Shown here: positions 39,655 to 53,281 of the stretch, in pieces
Numbering within the stretch: position 1 is the first letter of the stretch
Layout: each line of letters begins with the position of its first letter
Assembly: GCA_027257055.1 (NCBI GenBank)
Contig: JAPVLO010000969.1
Span: 186,001-250,000 of the forward strand
Length of the DNA: 64,000 nt
Reading direction: 5' to 3'
Origin: Cephalopachus bancanus
Taxonomy: Eukaryota > Chordata > Mammalia > Primates > Tarsiidae
Position numbers and translations under genes: made by a program
Notes under the pieces: model-generated
Told to the model about the DNA's origin: nothing
The model's database searches: none
The model's input: only the letters and a program-made list of their open reading frames with translations

Positions 39655-42600
39655 GGATTTGTTGTTTCTGTCATTAAAACTATTGTCACTCTGTGGAATG
39701 CAAAATTAAAGATTGCAGCAGATAAATGTCACCATAAACTGGGTCTTCCTTTTGCAATAATTCCTCCCAAATTGTTACATGAGAACTCACAATGAGGAAT
39801 TCCTGATTTTTTTTTAAAAATCTGAACTATGTAGATAATTGAACTTTATTTGAAAATAACTCAAAAAGAAGGGACAAAAGATTTAGTCCAGAAATCTGAG
39901 ATCAGCTTTGCAGCACATAATGTGAGTTCAAAACAGTAATTGTATCATTTAATTTTAAAAGTACATGAACAATTAAGTGTTAACAACACAACTTTCTTCT
40001 AGAAGAATATAGGTCTATTTTCATTTCTGGTTTATTTTTAAAAAGAAAAGTGCCAAAATTAGACAGATGCCAAAGACATTTGTTGTGAAAAAATATATAT
40101 AAATATCAAATTAAACTAGTTGGACATAATTAGCAATGATTTTTCCTCAAGTAAACAATCAATTCATCAAAAGATTAACTCGATTTAAGAGTTTCCCTTT
40201 TTTTTTAAGCATTTGTGAAGAGGATAAAAGCATTCCTGGCTCACATTCTAAAACAATTGGATCCCAGGACATTTTTATAATCACGTAATTTTGGAAAAAC
40301 TAGTTTAATGAATGGCATAAAGTACAAGACTATATTCATGCAGTGCCAATACATTTAGTTGATTCTACATGAGATGATCAGTTAAATACATCATCTTGCA
40401 TTTTTTCAGCAACATGACAGCCTACACAACAATGACAAACCAGTTGGTTATTCTATTCCTCAAACACTTATTCTGATAATACAGTTCCAGACATACATAT
40501 TTATTTCACTGGGCTAATTTTGATCTCTAGAAATGACTACCAGTGTTGAGGTTACTAGCTTCTGTTCCTTAAGAAGACTATTATTTGATGTATGATTCTC
40601 ATGAACTGAATATGTCACTGGTCCTAAGTGCATATTTCAAGGGCATGGTTCTTGTTAGTTAAGAGAAAATATTCTTATACATCTTGCATGGAGTAGCCAC
40701 ATCAAAGAGTTTGTGGAGAGTTTGTTTATAAGTTTCTAAAGATTCTACTCATAACCTAGTAACTTCCACAGTCACTGTAGGCCTTCCTGCCATCTAGGAC
40801 TTTGTAACACTAGAACATCCAAAAATAGTATTTACAGTAAATTTTACTGGGTGAAATATAGCCTTTGATATTTTTACACTAAATTGAAAGAGTCAATATA
40901 TCAATTTAACTTTATTTTCAGAATGTATTCTGAACAAAAAACGTGCAAAAACAACTATGACAAGAAGCATCTAGTGTGCTATATTGGTGTACTGTACATG
41001 TGTGCATGCATGTGTAATGTGTGTGCACTCTTAAACTAATAACACACTATCAATATATTTGCATAAACTTAATCAATATACGTGCTACATTAAATAAGCA
41101 GCTATGAGTTCCCAAGGTAATGTACTCCATCAGGAAGTTACCCAGTAAGCTACTTTTGCACAAGCTAAAAATAAATATCCAGGATTCTGTTGAACTAACT
41201 TTTCTTTAAGGACATGCATTTTATTTTAAGAGAGTCCGTTCATTCTTACTTCTCCCATAAAAATTTTGTGATTGTCTCCATTTCCTCCTTTTTCCATTAC
41301 ATGGTAGTCCAGAATTCTTTATTTATAAAGAATGGCGATGGTATTGCACTCAGCAACTATCACATGAATAGCTTATGAAAGCACCAAAGTTATTACCATC
41401 GATTTCCTATATTTTAGTCAATTTTATTTTTCCAGAGCTGTGAAATGACTTATTTTTCAGATTCCATTTAAATTATGTCCTTAGCAAATGACATTTCCTC
41501 AGCAAATCCTAACTTTAGAAATATAGTTACTGATAAGATTTTTTTAGTTTTCTCTTTACAGAATCCGTGCCATCACTGAAGTGAAATAGAAACACAATAG
41601 AATTAAGTAAATTTACAACTGACGATCTTATGAGTACTGCACCTTAAGTATTCTGCACCACGAGGTGACCTTGTATTCATAGTCATCTTCAAACGGGCAT
41701 CTGAATAAGTTGCTGTGTATCTTCATGAGAAAACTGGACATGGGGTGAGACATCACAGAAAGGGGATAGCAGAGATTTCTGCTTGTGTAGCATTGCAGAA
41801 GCATACTTTTGTGTTGATGTTGCTAAAGATTTTAACTATGGTTTATAGATAAGACTACATAGCTGACTGTAGCAAGTATAACGCACTTAGCATTTGTACT
41901 TTCATGTTTAAGAGGGAAGGAGATCAGTCACTAATATGAATGCTGCATATGTTAGCAATAGAGATAGTGATTTTGTAATTTTGATTGCACTTGCCTTAAA
42001 TTTTTTTCCAAAAAGAAATTATATATATAAACAAATATAGATGAGGATGGTTGAAGAATATTGTTTAGAAATAGGCAAGTTCTGCACTGATTATACTTTT
42101 TTACATAATTTAATGCATAATGGCAGAGTAGATTTGCCATATTCATGTAAAGAGTATATGAGCACATGATAACAGCAGTTTGTATAAGCACAAGGTGTTC
42201 TATGTTTAGATGAAAAATTAACAATGATAACTTTTGGTGTGACTGCTTTAAATTTCAAAAAAGTTGGATGTTTAAAGATAAATTTATTACTTGCATAAGA
42301 ATATTTTTGTATAATACTGGGAAAGGTTTAAAAATGGACTTGCTTTATGGAGTACAACTTTCAGAGAAAATAAACAGGGTATGTGTCTAGTTTGTAAAAT
42401 GTTTTCTTTCAAGATTACTCTTTCACTGGTTAAATGCAAGGATATGATGACTTGAAATACACGTTTTGTGAATTGAACAATACCACCACCAATAACAAAA
42501 AAATAAAGCAATGTGAATAATTGGCGTATGCAAACTTTTTTTAATCAATGCCAGTACTGAAAACAAAAGATCTATATTTGTGAGTATAATACGATAAATA

Positions 42601-42970
42601 ATTATCAATATGGTTTGCCATCTGATGCATCAACATAGTCATATCCACGGCAAGAAAAATATCAAAATGTTTTGTCTTTGAGAAAATTATTGTTTTTCAT
42701 TCTTCAGTCTAAAATCATGTTTATTTTCTAATATTAAGAATAATAAGACAATTAATAGACCCTATATGTCTTATTAAGTATTTAAAATATCAAAATTAAT
42801 ATATGAAGATAAATCTTGCATTTATAAGAGGTTCTACATGTACCTCACTGTTAGTGAATATAGGTCTTGAGATCAAAATATTTTAAAATTTATGAGAAAA
42901 CACATTTATGAAAATGATGTGTTGGCTAGTATTTATGTATATATTTATCTCTCATATAAATATATATTTG
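39655..42970. other. intergenic non-coding stretch
   Basis: AT-rich unique sequence; I see no gene, exon or recognisable repeat. Only short chance ORFs. Confidence 0.5.
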
Positions 42971-42995
42971 TATACGTATATCTCCCATACATATA

Positions 42996-43697
42996 GCTCA
43001 TATAATTTTTTAAATTTTAAAGATGTGGGGTACAATTCAGGGTTAGGTTTAGGTATATAAATGTTCATTACGCAGGTACCCTTTTTGATGAGGTGTGCTA
43101 CCCCTCCCCTGGCAGTTTCCCACTACTGTCAATCCCTTTCTTATAGTATTATGATAATTGTTCAAGGTTCACTTACGAGTGAGAACATATAGTACTCTGT
43201 TCTTTGTCTGTGATAGATCACTGAGCATGATAGACTCTAAATCCATCCAAGTTGCTGCGAAGTTCATATGTTTGTCCTCCTTTATGGCTACATAATATTG
43301 CATTGTGTATATGTACCACAATTTTCTTATCTAGTCCAGTTTTGATGGGCAGCACGGTTGGTTTCATGTTTTTGCTATTGTGAATAGTGCTGCAATAAAC
43401 ATGCGTATGCAGGTATTTTTTTTTTGTAGAATGATTTGAGTTCCTCAAGGTATATTTCCAGTAGGGGGACTGCTGGGTCATATGCAGGGTCAATTTCTGG
43501 TTCTTTCAGCAATCACCACACTGTTTTCCAAAGAGTTTGCTCTACTTTGCATTCCCACCAGCAGTGGAGAAGCCTTCCTTTTCCCCCACATCCTCACCAG
43601 CATCTGTTGTTGTTTGTTTCATTAATGATGGCCGTTCTTACTGGGGTTAGGTGATATCTCAATGTGGTTTTGATATGCATTACTCTGATGATATATG
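42996..43697 (-). mobile_element. L1 3' end, 5'-truncated, about 0.7 kb, antisense
   Basis: 3'UTR end GTGGGGTACAATTCAGGGTT, then the C-terminal ORF2 region (GCATTCCCACCAGCAGTGG, GGGGTTAGGTGATATCTCA). Flanks at 42975-42995 and 43698 onward look like a roughly 20-bp duplication that differs only by transitions, suggesting age. Remnant ORF2 is disrupted. Confidence 0.93.
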
Positions 43698-43715
43698 CAT
43701 ATACCTCCCACACAT

Positions 43716-43765
43716 GTATGTGTATATATGTGTGTATATATATCCACATATATATATATATATCA
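43716..43765. repeat. (TA)n/(TG)n-rich low-complexity tract
   Basis: Alternating TATATG/TATA units next to the L1 5' end. Confidence 0.85.
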
Positions 43766-43769
43766 CATA

Positions 43770-45920
43770 ATTTAACAGTATTTAGCCTAGATACACAGCT
43801 TTGACATCTATAAATGTAGTTGTGAGTAGGTTTGGAGACCAACTCACATCTACAGGCAGCAAATGTCTCTTAAACTGAGAGGTTGGATCCTTTAAGATGA
43901 TAATAATCCCAGATAAGATACAGAAATTTTCATGTATGCTTTTCTAAGTATTATCCAATAAGTAGCTTTAAGGAATTATATAAACTACTTCTAATCAAGA
44001 AAAAATATAAAAACTGAAAAATAGTTGTTTTTTTTTAAACTGGGAACAAGGCTTGTAACAAGAAAATCCAAATAAGAATTACAGTTTTTTAGACATGATG
44101 TATTGTACCTGCAGTACTGTGGGTATGAAAAAGTAATGAACTAATACAGATTTTTTTTTAAATTTATAAAACATTTCTTCCAAGAGGCCAAGGGCATTAA
44201 AATGAAAACCTGATTTCTGGTATATCACAGATGTTTCTATACCCATGGTAAGTATTACTGCTTCTTAATGATGCACAGTTATTCTATATTTTGAACATCT
44301 GTGTAAAAGTTTGCAGTTATTACTGTATTAGTTCATGCCCAGAGGAAATACCAAATTCAAGAGTGGGTGGATGCTGTTTCTCAAAAAGTATTATAGGCAT
44401 TTACTTGGAAAAGTTAAAGAGCATTTAGATTGAAAAAAAAAGAACCAAAAACAATAAGAAATTAACCCACAACAATTGACCCTAATGTGTTATTTTATCA
44501 CCCACCCCCAATTGTCCTACATAATGTAATGAATCAAGTATACAGAAACACTCTAATTGCTTTTCTTAAAATTCACCTAAGAATTTGACTAAAATAACAA
44601 TATAGAGTCCTTGTTTTTTTTCCATCTCTCTAATCTCTGTCTTAAACAGAAAATAAAAGAAGACACACACAAACACTCACAACGTGGTTATTCCCCTCCA
44701 CCATTCTTCAAATGTTCTGAGCTTCCCTGCTCCACTGCTGGTGGGTTGTCACATAGAGTCCCAGGTCTTCATTGTAGTTACAGAATACAATCTTTCTGTG
44801 CTAGTGTGAATATAGGCAAGGAGTCAGCTCAGGGAAGGACCAGCAAGGTAGCACTTGGGTTAACCTCTAAGGTTAAAGATCCAAAAGTCTTATCTTGAGT
44901 TATCTAAGTCTAGGTCTAGAACAGACCTCGGAATGATCATTCTCTTTTGTACAGACTTATGCTAACCAGTCGTTTAAAATACTGTCTCCCCCCCCCAAAT
45001 TATAATTATTAACTGTGGTTAAAAAAAAGACCAGAATATTCTTGCTACCTTATAGGAAAACCAAGTCATAATCAGAAGGTTGTTTAGAAAATGTGTAATC
45101 ATAAAAAGGAAAGTTAATAGAAAGTACTCAATGTCAACTGACATGATGCCTCTATCTACACCACTAAGAAATAGCTGCTATTCTATGTCTCTTTTCTGGG
45201 CATTTTCTTCTTTACACAGGACTAGAAAGACTAGAAAGACAGAGACAAATTCTGTCTACAAGTGTTCCTTATTCTGGACTCACAAATGTCCCTCACCCTC
45301 CTATTGAATAGTACATTAGATATGTAAAAAACATAGTTATGCCTGGTTTGCCCAGACTGGAATATGGGTGTTAAAACTTGTCAGCTACCCATTTTTAAAT
45401 ATCTGCTTTGAACAGATAAACTTGTTAAGCACTCTGTCTACTTTCAGTCTCAGAAGATAACCTAAACACTCAACTTTTGGATCACATGTTGTTTTTTATT
45501 AAATGAGCTCAATACACCATTAAGATCTATTGATTTAAGCTGATAATGTTTAATAATTGAATTAAACATGGTAGACTACATTTATCTCTTAAAATGTAGG
45601 GAGAAAGAGCACCAGCAAAATAATCTTAGGGCTTGTTTTGACATTCTGGTGGACGAGAGCAGCTATTCACTCTGTTCAGGTTATCTATTTTGTTTTTTAG
45701 ACTTCCCTTTAAGATTATGTTCGCCTGAGTTGCTCATTTGCTAACCTAACCATATGGAAGCCCATGTGCAGGGCAGCAAGATAGAATAAAGTGCAGATAA
45801 GTCACATTAAGTTGAGAGACCTTGAGCATGTTATGTGACTTCTTTTATCCCCAAATTTGACATTTTTACAAAACAACAAAAGAAGTAGATAGTAATACTT
45901 TTCATGAAGGTAAGTTGTAA
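43770..45920. other. intergenic stretch, nothing recognised
   Basis: AT-rich sequence with no gene or clear repeat that I can name, apart from a C9 run near 44990. A weak MIR-like text occurs at about 45775-45880. Confidence 0.45.
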
Positions 45921-45924
45921 AGGC

Positions 45925-46040
45925 TCTTTCCTTGATTACTTCACTCATTTATAAAGGCTAGGCATTGGTCCAAACTCTAGGGACATACTGGGGAATCAGA
46001 CAATGTTCTTGAGCCATGGGACTTTCTCTGGCAGAGAGAG
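45925..46040 (+). mobile_element. L2-like LINE remnant
   Basis: CACTCATTTATAAAGGCTAG, GCATTGGTCCAAACTCTAGG and GACATACTGGGGAATCAGAC resemble the L2 text ending in CAGGCACTGTGCTAGG...GGGATACAG. Confidence 0.5.
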
Positions 46041-46068
46041 AGACAAAAGGCAAGGTCTCCTATAGAAT

Positions 46069-46385
46069 GAAATCATGTCCTTTGCAGCAACATGGATGAA
46101 TCTGGAGATCATCATCCTAAGTGAACTGACTCAGAAACAGAAAAACAAATTCCACATGTTCTCACTCATATGCAGGAGCTAAATGGTCACAAGGATGGAA
46201 ATCATAGACACTGAAGGCACCGATAAGGGGGGAAGGGCATTAGGATTCAGAAATTACCTATGGGGCACAACGTTCACTATCAGGGGAAAGGGACTCCTAA
46301 GACCCAATTCCAACCACTATACAATATGTCCAGGTAACAGACATACATGTGTACCCCTGAAACTAAAATAAACATGAAAAAAGAG
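46069..46385 (+). mobile_element. older L1 3' end, sense
   Basis: ATCATGTCCTTTGCAGCAAC, ATGGATGAATCTGGAGATCA, TTCTCACTCATATGCAGGAG and GTGTACCCCTGAAACTAAAA are the ORF2 end and 3'UTR of an L1MA/L1PB-type element. Confidence 0.92.
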
Positions 46386-46389
46386 ACAA

Positions 46390-47170
46390 TTTCAGGCAAA
46401 GACAACAGAAAGGAGAAGGATATGATAGGAAGTGACCACCTAGGGAGGTTGATTTTCATAGAGTTACAATGGAAGGGTACTTGGAAGAGGTAAAATTACG
46501 GGTGAACCTAAAGTCAAGGTCCAGGGGGAAAAATTGGCATTAAAAAAGATCTGACATGAAAAGTTCTGACTGTTCAGTCCAAGGAACCGGCTAATACAGA
46601 GACCTTGAGGCAAGAAGAGGTGGGTGTGTTGGAGGAAGAAAAAGAAAGATCATTGTTTCTGGGGTATTGTGAATACAGATTAAAAGTTTTCTATATAGCA
46701 CATAGTAGGTACCAAATAAAGGGTTGCTAAAATTATTGAAAGTAGGTTGGGGATCAGATTAATATTTTTGCTTGACTTAATGTTAAATTAAAATATGTGT
46801 AGTATCTTCTGATTCTACCAGTTTTCCCCCAAAAGCTATGTTTGAGTTGCAGTTTATCACTGATGTTGAATGCAATGAAGTGCATAGATCTTTACCTCTC
46901 TAAACATTTCACCAAATCTGGTATAGGAAAAGCCAAACCATACCACAACTTAGACTCAGTTTATGGACTTCATATGCCATAGCAGAGCTGTAAGTTAGTC
47001 AAGATCTACATGATTCTTGGGAGAAGGAGCAGCAGAAGATTAAAGATGGGCATGTAATGCCTGCCTTTCACCCAATGCTAGAGTCCGTTATCTCTCACAT
47101 CTTCAAGATGGGCAAGGAAAAAGTTGGGAAGAAAGATATACGCAAAGAGGTCTGGGAGAAGAGTATTGAT
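46390..47170. other. intergenic stretch, little recognised
   Basis: An L2-like AGCACATAGTAGGTACCAAA occurs at about 46697. Otherwise no gene or repeat is evident. Confidence 0.4.
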
Positions 47171-47172
47171 TT

Positions 47173-47806
47173 AGATTTCTATTGCTCTATAACAAACCAC
47201 CCCAAAAGTGAGTGACTTACGACAATAACCATCTCTTTATCTCTCATGTGAATTGACTGGTATCAACTGGGGTCAGCTGGACAGGTCCTCCTGCAGTTGT
47301 GGTCATATTGGAAACAGGAATGGAGTTATGTGGAGACTATACTGAGATGCTAAGATGGCTGAAACTTTCTCCTCTCCATGCAGTTCAGGGCCTCTGATTT
47401 CCACTTGGCCACTCTCCACCTGCCCCCGCCCCCCCCGGCTACTAGACTTCTTACATGGCAGCTCAAGTTTTCCAAAAGTACAGAAGTAAAGGCAGCTAAG
47501 CCTCTTAAGGTTTAGCATGATTTCACCACATTACATTGGCTAAAGTGAGTCAAGTCAGAGGGCTAGCCTAGATTCATTGTGGGAGGAGGCCATACAAGGG
47601 TATACATTCTGGAACCTGTGATTCATGGAGGCCATAATTTGAGACTGGTTACCACGGAGCCAATGAGAAAGACAGGATGTGTGGGGCTGAAGCTTCTGTG
47701 TCGAGTCCAGCACATGGTCCCACCTCATGGAATCACTGCACGGTTGGTCTTTGAGAGTCAGATGATCCACAACTGTCTTCAGCGTCTAAGCAAAACTATT
47801 TAGTCT
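47173..47806 (-). mobile_element. old MaLR/MLT1-like LTR element, antisense (family uncertain)
   Basis: TTTCTATTGCTCTATAACAA, then ACATGGCAGCTCAAG, ACATTGGCTAAAGTGAGTCA and a GGAGGAGGCCATACAAGGG-type end follow the antisense order of solo LTRs that end ...AGCAATAGG-type. Assignment from memory only. Confidence 0.5.
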
Positions 47807-48181
47807 CAAATGCTTATTATTACCACCAAATCAACAGAAAATACAAGAAGAAAATTCTCTTTATTTTCCTCTCCTCCTTCCTATAAGAGTTATTTCTTAT
47901 GGTAGTCAAAACTTGCCTAATCTGCTTTTGAGAGAGGAATACGGAACTAGCTGTTTTGGAGAGAATTTATATTGAGGTTCAGTTTTACTGGCGATGGACT
48001 AATGCTAACCCTCCATCAGCAAAGAACTCAGGGATCACTTCTTAGATAAATATTTAGAGGCACATAGAATTCAATTATTTCCTACCTAAAGTCCTCAGAA
48101 CTGGGTACAAAACATAGACACAGTTCTCTAGCCAAGAGGTTATAATAACCTTTTGAATAAGAATGGAAAATTGAAGCCATG

Positions 48182-48826
48182 TTAAATTCTCATTAGCATT
48201 TCTTTGATCAAATGTATATTTTCCTCCTTTTCACAACTTTTTTTTTCAAATGCAAATATGTGCTTAAACATTAGCCACTGAGCTGCAACTGGGAGAGCAT
48301 CCACAGAATGTTTAAATATTAAAATTAGCACCTCAGAGAGGAAAAGATGAACCTTCTCTACTTGGCTCTTTTGTAAATGGCAGCAAGCAGTGAAAAGTAC
48401 AATTAAATAGAGTCTCTCTGAACGCTCAATCAAGAAGTATGTATTATCAACTGAACTATAAGGGGCTGTGCTGCCCGAAGTCTTAGCAAAATGCCAGGTG
48501 TGCCCCAGAGAAATACCAAATGTAATACAATTGCAGTTAAATTGATATACCATTAAGGAAAATGGCCCAAATCTGTGTTCATTTAGATCCAATGCAAAGT
48601 TTTGCTTGAAATTAGACTCAGTCCTTTGATTCTGTAGGTGATTATTAAAGTAACTATGGGTTACTAAATACAAGGATGAAGGTAGAGGCTGGTAGGAACA
48701 AACCACCCATGGCATTTTATTCAGAGGAAACTTCCCAATGCAAGAACCAGTGACATTTACTAAAATGTTGAGATAACATGAACAAATGCAAATAAATCTA
48801 TAGATACCAATTAAGTGATGCACCAC
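48182..48826 (-). other. unexplained 214-codon open frame, probably non-coding
   Basis: The longest uninterrupted frame outside IL1RAPL1, on the minus strand. The translation has no domain or signal that I recognise and no Kozak or splice support. The DNA is not a known repeat and carries homeodomain/POU-type words such as ATGCAAAT and ATTAGCAT. A conserved non-coding element is as likely as a coding sequence. Confidence 0.2.
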
Positions 48827-49214
48827 GTGAAAATGAGAAAATATGTATGCTTAATAATTACAAGTGAAAGGGTAAATTGGTACAGTGATCTCTTTAGAGT
48901 GAAAAGATGGTGTCAGCTCTTACCTACTTGAAACCTTTCTTTTTCTTTAAAGTCTATTCAATAATATAGCCTACTGAACATTCCATTGAGAGTGTTACCC
49001 AGGGTGTCTAGAACACAATACTGGAAGTATGCATTTTAAGTCGGCATTTTCACACAGAGCAACACCCTTTTTTCTTCTACTTCCCTTCTGCTTCCTCATC
49101 ATTATACATCTTTCTTCTCCTCCTTACCTCTCTTCTCCTGTTTTTCTACATTTTTAAGTAAAAACTATGGTATTTTAAAAATAATACAAGCCTTGAAGTG
49201 AGGAAAACAATTTT

Positions 49215-49390
49215 TAACTCTAGCTTCTTAACTTATTATAGACCTTCGTCAAATTAGTTTTAATCCATTTGAGCATCAATTTTTTCATATATAAAACAGA
49301 GATTAGAATACCCATCCCATAGTGTTTTATGAGTATTACATTTCTATATATTGATATTGACACAGAGAAAGCATTTAGATAGGTAATGCC
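49215..49390 (+). mobile_element. MIR-like SINE remnant
   Basis: GACCTTCGTCAAATTAGTTT, CATATATAAAACAGAGATTA, GAATACCCATCCCATAGTGT and TTTATGAGTATTAC follow the MIR tail-side order. Confidence 0.6.
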
Positions 49391-50449
49391 AGCTGCCGCA
49401 ACAATTTTAAAAATATCCATTGGCCTAACATGCTAGAATTTTATTGCTACAGGTGCTGTAGCCAGCCAGTATGCAATCCTGGGTGTAGGAATTTTTCCAT
49501 CTGTAGCTTTACCATCATCCCCTGGGCCTTAGATAGGCTATGAATTTGCAGAAGTCTTCCCCTCTTGATTGCTAAAAGGCTCACATGGAAGCGATAGACC
49601 ACTTCCACTCATACTCCAGTAAGTCAAGATTAGTCATTTGATAACAACTGAAGTGGGTGGGCCAGGAAGGTATAGACTGGCTTGGACAGCCCCTCTCAGC
49701 AACAACTCACCATTATAGAAGTCCCAATTCTACCACAGTCAGCCTCTCTGATCTCCGTATATCCCTGCATACCCTTCTCCCCACATGTAGAAAGTGCCCA
49801 CCTGCCACCAGAGGTGGCAGCCTAAATTCCCATTCAGTCTCTGCAATCAGCTGAGTCTTACACTAAAGGCTAATAATCATCCTCTTCATCAGGTGTGGGT
49901 GTGGTTTCTCATGGTCTAGATAGCACAGTGGCTCCGTGAGAAGTTCTAGCTTTGACCTCTGCATGGGTTGATGGTCTTTTTGGCAATACTTTCCTTCAAC
50001 TACTTTATTGACTTTCGATTGATTAGTTTTTGAAAAGTCCATTTTGCTTGTAATTATAGTTATTTTTTCAGACAAAATTCTCACTCTGGATATGTTTCTT
50101 TATTTCCTTATTCTCCTGCTATTCTCTTGATTTAATTATGACTACCTTGAGATCATCTGAAAGAAAAGGCTTGGGTGGAAAGAAGCATTCATTATCTGGT
50201 CTTTGCTGCAGAGTTGAGTCCCTCCATTTTAATAAGTCCAAATGGGCATTTATATGTTGCTCAAAGCTTTTTGAGTTTTATTTTCTGCTTTTAAAAATAT
50301 CTCCATAAGCAATTTAATTTTCTAGCCAAGAAGGAATGCAGATTTCTAGAGCTCTTCTATTCTCTTTTGCTCTCAAGTGAGTTCTTGCATGAGCTCAATA
50401 TGTGTGCATGTGTAATAATTGTTAAATTGTTAAACACAGAGAGTTATAG

Positions 50450-50718
50450 CCAACATACACTAATATGTTTTCCCTACCCCTTCCCTTAGGGCCACTTGCT
50501 CAGTAAAAACCTAATCTTCCTTCTGAGTTATCACAGGCAACACTTTCATCAAATGTTCTACAACTACATTATATGTGGCTTCACCCTTCCAGCCTCTGAT
50601 ATCAGTTTCCACACCACTCTCCAACAGCCTAAACACATATTTAGGATATTTAGGTTGGCAGTAACACTTGACTTCAAGGAGCCAAATCCCCAAATTTCAG
50701 TGGTTTAGCCTAATAGAA

Positions 50719-50769
<51 letters not shown>

Positions 50770-50936
50770 CCCTCTCTCTCTCTCTGTGTGTGTGTATGTG
50801 TGTCTCTGTCTCTCTCTCTGTCTCTTTCTCTCTCTCTCCCTCTCATCCCCCATCCCTCTCTTCCCCCTCTCTCTGATGATGATAATATCCCTGATCATTC
50901 TGTGGACTTTGTAGGCCAAGAACTCTTTTCATCTTG
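50450..50936. mobile_element. probable old LTR-like element, left part, split by an L1
   Basis: GCTCAGTAAAAACCTAATC, CCCCAAATTTCAGTGGTTTA, then a microsatellite and GACTTTGTAGGCCAAGAACT. The right part continues at 53303 (GAGTGCTCTCTACATTCAGC, CTGCTCATATTCTACTAGC), beyond the L1 at 50954-53285. Confidence 0.4.
50720..50878. repeat. (TC)n/(TG)n compound microsatellite
   Basis: Long TC run (about 50720-50765), then mixed TC and TG dinucleotides and CCCTCTCT blocks. Confidence 0.97.
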
Positions 50937-52085
50937 TTCTTCCATCACCTTCTTTTTTTTAATTTTATTTTTATTTTTTCAATACATATTTTTTATTTTA
51001 AAATTGGGGGGTACAGTTAAGGGTTATGTATATAAATATGCATTGTGTAGGTACCCTTGTTAGTGAGGTGTGCACCCCCCGTCCCGCGACAGATATTGAC
51101 TACCATTAATCCCACCTCCCTTCCATCTCCCTGCCCCCCATAGTTTCCCACCACTGTCAATTATTTTCTTATAGTATTACAATAGTTGTTCAAAGTCCAC
51201 TTATGAGTGAGAACATGTGATACTCAGATCTTTGTTTCTGTGAGAGATCACTCAGTATTATAAACTCTAATTCCATCCAGGTTGCTGCGAAATTCATGAT
51301 TTTGTTCTTTTTTATGGCTGCGTAATATTCCATTGTGTATATGTAAAACATTTTTTAAATCCAGTCCTCTTTTGATGAACAGCATGGTTGGTTCCAGGTT
51401 CTTGCTATTGTGAACAATGCTATGATAAACATACGTGTGCAGGTATCTTTCTTATAGAGTGATCTGAGTTCTTCAGGGTATATTCCCAGTAGGGGGATTG
51501 CAGAGTCATATGGAAGGTCGATTTTTAGAGCTTTTAGGAATCACCACACTGATTTCCACAGAGGCCGCACTAGTTTACACTCCCACCAACAATGTAGAAG
51601 TGCTGCCTTTTCACCACATCCTCTCCAGCAGCTGTTATTTTTTGAGTTATTGATAATGGCCATTCTGACTGGGGTTAGGTGGAATCTCAGTGTAGTTTTA
51701 ATTTGCATCTCCTTGATGACTAGTGAGTTTGAACATTTCTTCATGTATCTGTTGGCCACTCGTATGTCTTCTTTTGAGAAGTGTCTGTTCATGTTTTTTG
51801 CCCACTTTGTAATGGGGTTGTTTGGTTTTTTTCTTTTCAGCATGTTTGAGTTCCTTGTAGATCCTGGATGTTAGGCCATTGTCCGACATGGAGTTGGCAA
51901 ATACTCTTTCCCAGGCTGTGGGCTGTCTCCCTGCTCCCTTGATGGTTTCTTTGGCTTTGCAGAAGCTTGTCAGTTTAATGAGGTCCCACTTCTCTATCTT
52001 ATCTCTTATGACCCATGCATTTCGGTTTTTGCTCAGGAATTGAATGCCACTTCCAATTCTGACATCACACAACTTGCCTAGGTTG

Positions 52086-53281
52086 AAACAAGAAGAAATC
52101 AAGACTCTAAACAGACCAATAACAACCAAGGAAATTGACTATGTAATAATAAAACTACCTACAAAACAAAGCCCTGGACCAGATGACTTTTCAGCAGAAT
52201 TCTATAAGCCATTTAAGGAGGAGCTGATACCAATCCTATTAAAAGTATTCCAGGTGATTGAGAAAGATGGAACTCTCCCCAAATCATTTTATGAAGCTAA
52301 CATCACATCGATACTCAAGCCAGGTAAAGAACCAACAAAGAAAGAGAACTACAGGCCAATATCTTTGATGAACATAGATGCCAAAATTCTCAACAAGATC
52401 CTAGCAAACCAGATTCAGCAACACATTTCAAAAGTCATCCATCATGACCAAGTATCCCTTGGTCATCCCTGGGATGCAAGCCGGGTTCAACATTCGTAAA
52501 ACCATAAATGTAATTAAATACATCAACAGATGTCAAAACAAAAACCACATGATTATATCATTAGATGCAGAAAAAGTTTTTGATAAAATACTGGACCCCT
52601 TCTTGATAAAAACCCTTGAAGCCGGGCTCAGTGGCTCAGCCTGTAATCCCGCACCTTTGGGAGGCTGAGGTGAGTGGATTGCCTGAGCCTGCGGGTTCAA
52701 GACCCGCCTGGGCAGCGAGACCTCATCTCTACAATAAAATCAAAAAAATCAGCCGGGTGTGGTAGCGCACGCCTGTAATTCTGGCTACTCGGAAGGCTGA
52801 GGCAGAAGTATCGCCGGGGCCCAGCAGGCGAGGCTGCGGTGGTCGGAAGCGGCCACTGCACTCCAGTCTGGGTGACCGAGTGAGACTCCAACTCAAAAAA
52901 AAAAAAAAAAACCCTCGAACATATAGGCATACATGGAACATACCTCAAAATGGTAAAAGCCATCTACGAGAAATCCACAGCCAACATACTCCTAAACAGA
53001 AAAAAATTGGAACCATTTTCCTTGAAAACTGGAACAAGACAAGGATGCCCACTCTCACCCCTCCTGTTCAATATAGTACTGGAAGTCCTGTCTAGAGCAA
53101 TCAGAAAAGAGAAGGTGATCAGGGGTATCCAAATAGAAAAAGAGGAAGTCAAGTTATCTCTCTTTGCAGATGACATGATTGTGTACCTTGAAAACCCAAG
53201 AGAATCTGTCAAAAACCTCCTTGCACTGATAAAGGACTTTGGCAAATTCTCCGGGTATAAAATAAATGTGCAAAGACAATA
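52086..53281 (+). pseudogene. L1 ORF2 reverse-transcriptase fragment (inverted half of the L1)
   Basis: L1 ORF2 encodes the endonuclease/reverse transcriptase of LINE-1. Only the middle of the RT domain is present here, from [13 protein letters not shown] text to YKINVQ, with the FADD motif near 53167. No start, no endonuclease domain, a frameshift near 52455 and an Alu insertion at 52621: non-functional. Confidence 0.95.
52621..52906 (+). mobile_element. Alu SINE nested in the L1 ORF2 fragment, sense
   Basis: GCCGGGCTCAGTGGCTCAGC start, A-tail at the end. Duplication AAAAACCCTTGAA / AAAAACCCTCGAA at 52608-52620 and 52907-52919 (one mismatch), cut from the L1, so it is younger than the L1. 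Confidence 0.97.

Noticed and set aside
50668..51063. Ser/Leu-repeat open frame of 131 codons and its minus-strand partner
   Set aside because: A translation of the (TC)n/(TG)n microsatellite running into L1 3'UTR.
51541..52129. Minus-strand frames with an LLHCWWEC motif
   Set aside because: C-terminal L1 ORF2 remnant inside the inverted L1, not a host gene.
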